From Hordeum vulgare subsp. vulgare (Eukaryota > Streptophyta > Magnoliopsida > Poales > Poaceae), in assembly GCF_904849725.1 (NCBI RefSeq), contig NC_058519.1:23233267-23297266 (forward strand): DNA of 64,000 bases, in the 5' to 3' direction. Position 1 is the first letter of the stretch, and each line of letters begins with the position of its first letter. Shown one piece after another: positions 31,918-41,103 of the stretch. Both the position numbers and the translations under genes were made by a program. The notes below the pieces were generated by a model that saw only the letters and a list, made by a program, of their open reading frames with translations, made no database searches and was not told the DNA's origin.

Positions 31918-32200
31918 GGAGGTCGAGGAGGGTTTCTCTGTCCAGAATATTCCAGTCGCACCCCACTAGCCACAGAAATGCCGTTGGTTTGGGCCAGATG
32001 GGCCAGGCCCACGTACCTCACTGTGTAATCTGTGCTCTCTTTTTTTCGTCATTATTCATCCGCTCTTCAAGGCGACATACCAATACTACACGTGTGCTTA
32101 TTCGTGGTACCTATATACACGTGTGACGTGTGCATATAGGTCTTGTCGTGCGGCGGCCAACTAATCTTCTTAATAATGCATTTTAAGTGTGGCACCTCAT
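31918..32200. other. F-box gene upstream region
   Basis: The presumed promoter of the - strand F-box gene. It is AT-moderate with ACACGTGT-type motifs (32089 and 32117). I cannot place a TATA box with confidence. Confidence 0.4.
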
Positions 32201-32204
32201 GTAC

Positions 32205-33500
32205 GGGAACGTTGCATTGGTAACAAAAAATTTCATACGCACATGAAGACCTATCATGATGATGTTCATCTACGAGGGGGAGATTGGATCCACATACCCT
32301 TGTAGATCGCTAAGCGGGAAGCGTTAAGAAACGCGGTTGATGTAGTGAAACTGCTTCGTGATTCAAATCACCGTCGTCCAACGATCTGTCCCGATCTAGC
32401 ACCGAACAGACGGCACCTCCGCGTTCAGCACACGTACAGCTCGATGACGATCTTCGCCTCCTTCAACCAGCAAGTAGATGAGTTCTCCGGCAGCGTGACG
32501 GCGCGCCGGTGATGGTGATGATCTTATTCATGCACGGCTCCGCCCGAGCTCCGCAGAAATCTGATCTAGAGAAAGAACTACGAAGTAAAGGTTTAGGGTT
32601 GCACGTGGGAAAGTTGTGTCTCAAGAAGCCCTAAATCTCAAGTATATATAGGAGGAGCCAAGAGGTGGGGCTTGCCTCTAGGGCGCCGGCCGAGAGGGAT
32701 GAGGGATCCTCCTCCAAGTCGGTTTGGAGGGAGGGGTCCCTTCCTTCCTTCCCACCTCTTTTTTTTCTCCTTCGAATTTTTTCTCTTGGGCGAAACAGCC
32801 ACATTGGGCTGGCCTCACCAGCCCACTAAGGGTTGGTGCGCCACCCATGGGCCTTTTAGGTTCTCTTCCGGATGGGTGGCCCCTTCCGGTAAAAACCCGG
32901 AACTCATTCGTCACTCCCGATACACTATCGGTAGCTTCCCTCATGTGGTTTTTTGATCCGGTATTTCTTGTTTTTACCAAAAAAATAATAATAATCGGAT
33001 GATTCCAAAAAATTTTATTTTCTGCATAAAAACAATACCACGGTAATTCTGCTAAAAACAACGCCAGTTCAGGTTAATTCAAAATAAATTATACAAAGTG
33101 CATCAAAACTATATAAAAGTATTATAAACATAGACAAATATGACATGAATACTCCATAAATTATCGACACGTTGAATACGTATCAGCATCCCAAACTTAA
33201 TTACTACTCATCCTCGAATAGGTAAATGATAAAAATAATAATTTATAAAATGTGAATGCTAGCATAGTGTATATTTTTTATCAAGGAATTTCAGTCACTT
33301 TTCTAGCATCATAAACAGCAACTTTTTTTCATAAAACTCATTATGATAAAATAGTAATCAATTTACATGTCATGGTCCAAACAATGCATTCTTTTAAAAC
33401 TTAACAGCCTATGTACTTAGTCATCAAGCAATTTTAATGCATCATCAAGTCTAAATAAAAGCTCCACATACTTAATTATATCAAGTCTAAGTTAAAAAAA
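32205..33500. repeat. Repeat-like, unclassified sequence
   Basis: Phrases such as ACCTATCATGATGATGTTCA and GAAGCGTTAAGAAACGCGG, and later the AT-rich block with AGCATCCCAAACTTAATT, look to me like a dispersed Triticeae repeat. No termini, duplication or coding frame could be fixed. Short frames at 32672-33061 are GC-rich noise. Confidence 0.35.
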
Positions 33501-34205
33501 AAGAAACGTATTATGCTTTCGATTTCGTGCGGCGAGCGGCAGGCTCAAATCACCGCCGGCGGCAAAATGGCATCGGAGGTGACATGCTGCGCTCACGACG
33601 AATTCTGCTGGTTGCTAGCGCCAGGGCATGCATTCACAGCCGACTGTGTGCTTAGCTGGTATGCCACCTCCACCTCTCTATCACCACCTTATATGTACTC
33701 CCTCCGTTCCGTATTATAGGTCGTTAAAGAGGTTCACGTACAAACTTTTTTACGAAGAGGAACTTTCCAACTTTTCGAAAATGCCCTCCCACCGCTCCAC
33801 TCGCTCTCGCTGTCGTTCCTCTCGCTCCACTGGCTCGCGCTGTCGTTCCCCGTCGTCGCTGGCCAGATCTCGTCCTCTCACCCGCCTCTCCGTCACTGGC
33901 TTTCCTCTCCCCACCACCGCGCCACCCCCCTTTTCTCCCAAGGTCAAAAGATTGAAGCTTTAGGCAGCAACGAGCTTTTGGGCGGCGGACGCACTGGATC
34001 CGCGTGCACCGACGCGGCCGACGAACTGGGGGCATCCGCGGCCTGCTACACGGAGGGAAGCACCGCGTCGCCGGAGCTCATCCAGGACGCCGACGACAGC
34101 AGGGCCTCGCGGGTCCGCCTCTGCCTCGACCACCACCCCCAGTACGAATCTGCGTGAATCCGCCTCCGCCTCTGCCTCGTTTCGGAAGTTCAGGGTAGGT
34201 GCAAG

Positions 34206-34480
34206 ATGTTCCCCGACGTTGAGGCCACCGCCGGGGCCGCCGCCATGGTCATGCCCAGCGCCTCCCACAAGGGGTACGTATGAGCTTTCAACTCCCCCCG
34301 TGTCCTTTCTGTACGCTCCATCTTGACTGAAAATTGAATGGCCACATGTTGTTGATTGGCGTACGTACGTGCAGGAGCTCTGTCGGGTTCGAGATGGCCG
34401 ACGGGGAGACCGGCAGCTGCGACTGCACCACCTGCAAGTGCGGTACCGCGTGCGGCTGCTCCTGCTGGAGCTGCAACTGA
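34206..34480 (+). pseudogene. Metallothionein fragment (exons 2 and 3) inside mariner-like element
   Basis: Exon 34206-34273 reads MFPDVEATAGAAAMVMPSAS and HKG after a GTGCAAG acceptor, and ends at GG|GTACGT. Exon 34375-34480 follows GTGCAG and reads [34 protein letters not shown], then TGA. This is the linker and C-terminal Cys-rich domain of a plant type 2-like metallothionein, a small cytosolic metal-binding protein. One Cys of the usual SCCSCN end is Trp here. The first exon with the N-terminal Cys cluster is missing, so only a fragment was captured. Confidence 0.85.
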
Positions 34481-34712
34481 GCCGACGCCCAGGAGGCCGT
34501 CCGGCAGAGGCGAGCACGAGGATGAGAGGAGGACAAGCAACCAACCAAGCAAGCACCATCACCAGTTCGCCACCAAACCAATCTCAATTTCACTGCCCTC
34601 AGTCGCACGTTCTGTATGCAGGTAGCCTGGAGTACACAGCAGCATTTTTCTGAATCATGCATCTAGTTTCTCATCCTGACGAACCACTGTGAATATCGGC
34701 AACACTACGCAG

Positions 34713-34984
34713 GTGCTGAAGGAGAGCATCAAGATCTACTGCACGGTGAACAATGGCATCATCAACTTCATGGATGTGGTGCGTTATTTTCCTATGGTTT
34801 TTGAATTTTTCTCATCTTCTACTGGTTCATCATTGAGCTCTGCCTCTGACCGGATTATCTTTATAATGCTAGAATGATTTCGTTTTCCCTGTGTTTTCTT
34901 CAGCCACCGGCGTCGTTTCTCGTGACGATGGAAGAGTACATCAGAGAAGCTCCCAGTGCTGGTCAGGTTGCAAACAAGACCATT
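34713..34984 (+). pseudogene. AP180/ANTH clathrin-assembly gene fragment inside mariner-like element
   Basis: Exon 34713-34778 (after TACGCAG, before GTGCGT) encodes VLKESIKIYCTVNNGIINFM and DV. Exon 34904-34984 (after TCTTCAG, before GTGAGT) encodes PPASFLVTMEEYIREAPSAG and QVANKTI. Both match the ANTH-domain region of AP180-type proteins, which bind phosphoinositides and clathrin at coated pits. The segment normally lying between them in the protein (DKFFEM... to the EQ before PPASF) is missing, so this is a deleted, captured piece with splice sites kept. Same strand as the metallothionein piece 230 bp before it. Confidence 0.8.
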
Positions 34985-35639
34985 GTGAGTCATTAAGCAT
35001 AACAAATGTTCATATGACCATTGTGAGTCATCAGAGAAGCTCCCGGAGCAATTATTTCAATAGAATCTTCTCTGATCTCAAAAGTGCTTATGAGCAAAAA
35101 AGGGTTCTCAGTGTCAGTTACCGCTGAAACTGACAAAATGTCACTGAATTCAGTTTTCAATTTGCCAAAGGGCTGACATGTTCGTTTGAACTTGACTAAT
35201 ATTCAACCAGTACTTGACTACAAATAGATGGAGTAATATTTAACACAAGAAACATGGCAGTGTGGAGATGTGCTACAGGCAAGGATATCATGAACAAAAT
35301 GGATAAATCTGCACACCCTCTCCACATCGCTCTAGCGAGCCAACAAGCACTTTCCTTAGGTTTTAGAGCACTGTAGAGATAAGGTAGTTTGTCTACCACT
35401 TACCAGTAGTAGCAGTAGGGTGTGGCCAGTCAACACCATTATTAGCAGCCATGTTCTGCACCTTCAATAATTAGACTGAATTCAAAAAATATCTCTAGCA
35501 TCTTAAATTCAAAAATCTGAAAATTCAAAAAACTTTGCAGCAACTTAAATTCAAATTCCAGAAACTTTGCATATCATTTACTCCACACAAGCATATCAAC
35601 ATATCAACAAGCCTCATCTCTAGGGTTTAAACATACTCC

Positions 35640-36080
35640 ACACAAACAAGGAGTTACACATACTCCACACAAGCCTCATCTCAACAACAAGCCTCATCTC
35701 AGCAACAAGCATCTCTAGCATCTCTAGCATCTCGACAACAAGCCTCATCGCAACAACAAGCCTCATCTGCATCTCTGGCATCTCTAGCATCTCGACAACA
35801 AGCCTCATCGCAACAACAAGCCTCATCTCAGCAACAAGCATCTCTAGCATCTCGACAACAAGCCTCATCTCAACAACAAGCCTCATCTCAGCAACAAGCA
35901 TCTCTAGCATCTCGACAAAAAGCCTCATCGCAACAACAAGCCTCATCTTAGCAACAAGCATCTCTAGCATCTCTAGCATCTCGACAACAAGCCTCATCGC
36001 AACAACAAGCCTCATCTCAGCAACAAGCATCTCTAGCATCTCGACAACAAGCCTCATCTCAACAACAAGCATCTCTAGCA
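35640..36080. repeat. 60-bp minisatellite at the transposase 3' end
   Basis: Units of GCATCTCTAGCATCTCGACAA then CAAGCCTCATC repeat with an exact 60-bp period at 35761-35941 and smaller 12- and 18-bp sub-repeats. On the - strand they read as repeats of EMLEMLVAEMRLVV. The array begins at the transposase stop codon. Confidence 0.9.
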
Positions 36081-37396
36081 TCTCTCCATTAGTTGTAGGT
36101 TGTGTAGGGCATTTGCGTAAACCTCTTGAGGGCATGTAAGTCTTTGCGGTAGCAACCCAAGAGACTCGAGCCTTTCCTTGTTCACATGAGGTATTTTATA
36201 GCCATTGCCGCCTGCATGGTTCAAAATTTCAATCATGCAAGCTTGTAGGGATAAGAAAACTCTGTTCAGTTTGTAAACCTCATAGTTTTCAAATTCTTCC
36301 AACACACCCTTAATAAGGTCTTGAAGGGTTCTTGGGCTTAGACAATCTGTCAGCGATTGCAACGAATTGAAAAATCCAAGGTCAAGCCCATTCAAATCAG
36401 GGCTATTGGCGGGCTGCTGAATTAGTCTGATGTCTAGTCCTGTGCTTTCGACTGCTACTAAAAATTCTGGGTCATTGGGTAGGATATGAGGCTTTGCGTT
36501 GTCCTGCTTTATGAAGATGGTTTGTCCAGCATCATTATCAGGCCAAGATGATTGAATTGCTGGCAGTAGATTTTCTATCATGAACTCTCTCATCACTTGC
36601 CTGTTAACTTTTATGGACTTCGTCTCCATTGTTCCTCTAGGCCTATTGTCGCTTTTTCTTTGAGCAGGAATTTCTTTCACAAATGGCCAAATTCCAATTT
36701 TCCCAGAGAAGGTCACATTTCCTTCACTATCCCACTTTGGCCTAGCAACGGCAGTCAAGAACATTACATTACCAATACTAGCGCCGCTTTGTATAGTTCT
36801 TGTAGGCTCTTCCTCCTCATCAAGCAGATAATAGTTCCTGTTCTTTTTTGTCATATAGAACCATTTCTCGTCAATATGCACAATGTTGTGCATGGTCTTG
36901 AATTTAGGCCTTCCAGTTTCTATTGTTGGCTCATCGAGCATTGAGAAGCAAAATTTCATTCTATCCTTCATGTTCTTTTCCTTCAAAATTGATTTCACAC
37001 AATTTGAATGCCTCTTTATCAACTTCAACGTGAACTTCCTGTGGAGTGTGGTGGGGCTGCATCCGAGTTGCCAAGCAAGTGACCTGATGGTAGACCTTTT
37101 GTTCAAAGGGATAGTAGGGATTTGGTCTAGGTTGATGTCCTTTGCCTTTCTTCCACAGTTTCCTTTTCTTTGACTGGAAACGTCAACCTCCAAACCTTGT
37201 GCAATTTGCCTCATCGCTTTCTTCCAAACTCTTTGAATATTCCAGACACCTACTCCAAAAAAGGCAGCCACTTTTTTCTTATCATCTCTGTGAAATTTGC
37301 CCCCTCTACTCATACACAATGTATGCAATGCAACATAAGCAACATACTTCTGCTTGTCATCAAGGCTGTCCCTTTTCCAAACTGCTTGCTCAACAC
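36075..37396 (-). CDS. Mariner-like transposase, exon 2 (catalytic domain, DD39D)
   Basis: The transposase binds the TIRs and cuts and joins the element at TA sites. Exon 2 begins after TTCGTGCAG (codon split with exon 1) and reads VEQAVWKRDSLDDKQKYVAY. An N-terminal helix-turn-helix region follows (VAAFFGVGVWNIQRVWKKAM; later IRSLAWQLGCSPTTLHRK). The catalytic Asp residues are at 214 (VHIDEKWFY), 337 (FIKQDNAKPH) and 377 (NSPDLNGLDLGFF) of the 478-residue joined protein. The second and third are separated by 39 residues, the plant DD39D signature. There is no internal stop or frameshift from 37596 to the TAG at 36075. The frame is longer than the segment with a Met start because the true start is in exon 1. 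It lies antisense to the captured fragments. Confidence 0.92.
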
Positions 37397-37481
37397 CTGC
37401 ACGAAGAAATATAACAAAGGAAAAATAGTCAGAAATGCTGCAGTTAACTGAAAGTAGTCTGAAATGCTACTGTAATTGTAC

Positions 37482-37596
37482 CTCCATCTTCATCCATTTG
37501 AAGTACTGCATCTTCATCCATTTCAACTACTGGATCTTCATCCATTTCATCTGCAGGTGGAGTGCAGTTGAGGTCTGGCACAACCATGTTCTCCAT
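37482..37596 (-). CDS. Mariner-like transposase, exon 1
   Basis: Start ATG at 37596: MENMVVPDLNCTPPADEMDE, then three near repeats of VEMDEDAV. It ends GGA G|GTACAA at 37482; the 85-bp intron 37481-37397 has a TGCAG acceptor and the phase joins exactly. It encodes 38 residues plus one base. The acidic N-terminal tail resembles those of other plant mariner-like transposases. Another in-frame ATG lies further upstream, but the region before this start is low-complexity. Confidence 0.78.
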
Positions 37597-37619
37597 CTTA
37601 CTCCTGCTGCAAATTAACC

Positions 37620-38750
37620 TTAGGACATAAGATATCTTGAGAAGAATAAAAGAAGATTGAAGAAATAGAAAAAAAATATGTGCTGAACAGAATTTCTGCA
37701 TAAAGGTTGCAAAATAAAGGTTGCTGAATTCTGAAACATAAAGGTTGCAATATCTTGACCATAATTTAGCCTTCATTTTCAGTTTGTGGACGCTGCTTTT
37801 GCTTTCCGATTTCAGAATTAAGATTTGCATTCGCATTGTTTGATGCCGCTGCTGCCCGCGATTTCTAGCGATGTCTGGGTACAACACTCCCATTGAGCAA
37901 ATGGAGCAGTACTGTTAAAATGGAGTAACTGATCGCTGTACTGTTATTCATAGAAGGTGTCATGTTAATTACAGTATTCAGAGCACTGTTAATTTTGGAT
38001 TAGCTTGTTCCTGTTAATGGAGTAGTTATTCAGAGAAGGTGATCTGGTGCAGTAATTTTTTAGAGCAGTAGCTGATCTAATGCAGTAGTTATTCAAAAAC
38101 TTGATATGGCGCAGCTTCTCTTCTCTTCTCTTTTCTTCTCTTCTCTGCTTAACAGTAGCAGTGCATCGCTAGAGGAGTACTCCACTAACCGTAGGGCATC
38201 TTCTCTTCTCTTCTCTTATGGTTTATGTCTAAAGAAAAATAATGTATACTGCCATGGTCCAGCAGACTATTTCTGTTTATGCTCGGGAACATCCATATTT
38301 GGTCTGCTCGCCAATTTTAAAGTTAATTAATTGAATCTTCTTTTCTTTGGTTTTAGGTTGTGGCAGGAACATCCATATCTGGTCTGCTGGCCAATTTTAA
38401 AGTGTGTCTGCTCTTGCTGTCATAAGACTTTTTCCCTCCGAAATTGCTTGATGAAAGCCTGATCCACTTCTCCATATTTGGTTTATGCAGTTCTTGTTTA
38501 TGCGGAGAGGCGCCGAGCCAGCTGCTAGTGTCCTCTGCTGTTGGCAGTTGTGAGCACCTTCTTCTCCATATTTGTGCTTGTTCAGAATTGTTGGCTAGAA
38601 ACACCTGAACATTCATTTTGGAGTACTCCAATAGCAATAGTAAATATCACCATTTCGATTCAAATTCAGTTGACAATAACTTGTTCACATTACTGCCAAA
38701 TATTGATAGAGTTGTTGCCAAATTCAGGTTGATGAGATGAATGTGGGCAT
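37620..38750. other. Mariner-like element, non-coding internal DNA
   Basis: No gene. It contains CTTCTCTTCTCTT-type short repeats (38115-38220) and a directly repeated phrase with ATCCATATTTGGTCTGCT (38290 and 38368). Confidence 0.55.
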
Positions 38751-38924
38751 CAACCGACCTCAGCAGCAGCTCCAGGAATAGCCTTCACCTGGGTGTGCCG
38801 TGTGCAGCACCAACACCACTAGTAGCAGCAGCTCTAGGATAAGGCCTAGAGGTCGAGTGGAGGAGTGCCGTGTGCAGCAGCAGCACCACCAGTAGTAGCA
38901 GCAGCTCGAGAGAGGAGGATCGCC

Positions 38925-39345
38925 TGGGCCTAGAAGTGGAGGCGCTTGGACCTGGGTGCACTCTTGGAGGTGGAGGCGCCAGGATCTGGGTGGAGGTGGA
39001 TGTGGAGGTTGAGGACAGGGCCGGAGGTGGAGGTCGAGGGCGAGGCCGGACCACCAGAGGTGGGAGGTGGGAGGTGGAGGTGGAGGTCGAGGGCGGGGCC
39101 GGAGGTGGAGGTCGAGGGCGAGGCCGGACCGCCGGAGGTGGGAGGTGGAGGTGGAGGTCGAGAACGAGGTCGGACCGTCGGAGGTGGGAGGTGGAGGTGG
39201 AGGTGGAGGTTGAGGACGAGGCCGGACCGCTGGAGGTGGGAGGTGGAGGTCGAGGGCGGGGCCGGAGGTGGAGGTCGAGGACGAGGTCGGACAGGGGCGG
39301 AGGCAGAGGTGCAGGGCGAGGACGGGAGCCCAGGCGGAGGTGGAA
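38925..39345. repeat. GGAGGT minisatellite near the mariner end
   Basis: Units such as GGAGGTGGAGGTCGAGGGCG and AGGCCGGACCGCC repeat about ten times. Frames on both strands through it are a product of the repeat. Confidence 0.9.
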
Positions 39346-39714
39346 GACCCTGAGGAAGAAGACGGGCTGATTTAGAATTTGAACTGGGGGCATAAATGTC
39401 CATTTACCCTTTTTTACCTGGTCGGAACATAATCCCCAGCGACTTATAATTCGGAACGGAGGGAGTAACTAACAAGCTCCAGGATCGAGTTATATGGATT
39501 TTGCAATAGCAGATTGGCATAGTGTCAGAGAACAATCCGGCCTTTAACCATCCAGGCTACCAGTGTTGTGTAAGCACACTGTACACTGGATCATAATGTG
39601 AGGAGGACGTTTGCAGCTACGCCTGAAGCAGTAACTGAACTTCTTGTGCATATGAAAAGCATGCTAAGATCGTTATTACCGTCCTGTCAAAGTTAATTTG
39701 AATACACAGTGAAA

Positions 39715-40585
39715 GGGTGCTTGATACGTTTTAGTCCCATGACTAAAAGTAGTGGGACTAAAACTTGCTAGCCTAATCCATGCTTGGATCCAAATACTAA
39801 AGAGACTAAAATTAAGTTAAGCGAGCCATTAGTGGACTGAGTTTTGAGAGAGTGTTCTGAACCCGGACCCCCACGACCCCCGCTCCCTAGGGTTCCCTCC
39901 CTCCCCCAGCCGCCGCCACCGCCGCCGGCCTCCTTAGGCCCCGCCGCTGCCGGCCGTCCCCGCCCCCCTCCCCCTCCCGGATCCGCCCCGGGCCGCCTCC
40001 CCGGGAGGTGGCCGGGGTGGCACGAGCCCCGCCCCTCTTCGGCCTCCCTCCTCCTCCTTCCCTCCCTGCCGCCGCCGACGGCCACCCCCGGCGCTTGACC
40101 GGGTGGTGTTGGCGGCGACGGGACTGCCTGTCCCCACGTGCGCTGCTCCCTGCCCGGGGCATGGGGGCGGCGGCGGTGCTCCTCGGCTCGACGACGGTCC
40201 GGCGACCCGGCAGCAGTGGCCGGCGACGCGCGAGGTGGTGGTGTTGCCCCTTGGCAATGAGACGGCGTGGTGACGCAGGTTGGCTGGTGGCGCGCCCCCG
40301 GCCCAGATCTGGGCCCTGTGGGCCCCATCTGGGTCCTAGCGGACCGGCTCCCGGCATGGCTTCATCGTCGTCTGTGTGGTGAGGAGGAGGAGGAGCTCGG
40401 ACGGGGGACGGCGACGGCTACCCAGCAAAGGACACAGACTTCAACAAAATGTTCCTCAGTAAGTCAACAGTGCCCTTCGCTTTATGTAAAGTTGCTGTCC
40501 AAGCACCGTTGGCCTTAGGTAAAGTTACTGTCCAAGCATACCTTCTTTGACCATGGACTAAAACTTTGTTTACTAAGCAAGTTTA
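39715..40585. mobile_element. Possible non-autonomous DNA transposon with GC-rich interior
   Basis: GTTTTAGTCCCATGACTAAA near 39730 and the inverse-like CCATGGACTAAAACTTTG near 40551 suggest degenerate inverted ends. The interior (39850-40400) is over-rich in C and G with many spurious frames. Superfamily and exact limits are unclear. Confidence 0.4.
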
Positions 40586-40700
40586 TTGCATTTCGAATAG
40601 CAGGTGTATAAACACCACTAGGAGCAGAAAGATAAGAGGGTGCTCTCTAGCCTACACCCTAGAACACAAAGATAAAGTAGAAGCTTTTTTTCTCTTTCAA

Positions 40701-41103
40701 ATGGGCTGCTTCTTGCCATGGGGATGCCTGCTCCTGGTCCTGTGCGTAGTCCACTCCATGCCTCCGACTTCTTCAGGTTGCTTAACAGAGGAAAGGGCGG
40801 CCCTCATGGATATTAGCTCTTGGTTCATGAGGGCAAAGTCCGTGGTTCCCAGTTCATGGGGACACGGTGATGACTGCTGCTCCTGGGAAGGGATCACGTG
40901 CGACAATAGCACACGGCGAATATCGCGTCTCGATCTTTCCCGACTCTACCAGTCAATCCCTACCTATGGAAGTGATGGTTCCACGTCAATCAAATCTACG
41001 GAAGTTGCATGCTGGAACCTCAACTTGACAATCTTTTCCTCGTTCCGGGAGCTTGAGCTGCTAGATTTCTCGGGAAATTATGCTTGCTTACAAAATTTTG
41101 ACG
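40701..41103 (+). CDS. Receptor-like protein exon 1
   Basis: Signal peptide, LRR N-terminal cap and first repeat. Ends GAC G|GTATGT. Confidence 0.88.

Larger units (their letters stand above)
33698..39465 (-). mobile_element. Plant mariner-like element, 5.77 kb, with intact transposase and gene fragments
   Basis: The terminal inverted repeats begin CTCCCTCCGTTCCG at both ends; the first 28 bp differ at about four positions. TA duplications lie at 33696-33697 and 39466-39467. The - strand encodes a two-exon transposase (37596-36075) with a DD39D triad. The other half carries parts of a metallothionein and an AP180-type gene on the + strand. The ends are those of Stowaway MITEs, which are non-autonomous relatives mobilised by such elements. 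Confidence 0.85.

Noticed and set aside
32205..33500. Assigning this repeat to a named Triticeae family
   Set aside because: It looks familiar, but no termini or coding domains allow a safe assignment.
34690..35130. Idea of a working AP180-type gene
   Set aside because: Only two exons are present and the segment between them in the protein is missing; it lies inside a transposon.
35620..36135. 171-residue frame of EMLEML repeats
   Set aside because: It is the 60-bp minisatellite read in frame, overlapping the transposase end; not supported as a gene.
38785..39403. Frames of 130-200 residues in the GGAGGT region
   Set aside because: They follow the minisatellite on both strands; composition is only the repeat.
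39844..40382. GC-rich frames between the mariner element and the receptor-like gene
   Set aside because: Several overlapping frames on both strands, Pro/Arg/Ser-rich, no domain; best explained as the interior of a degenerate element.
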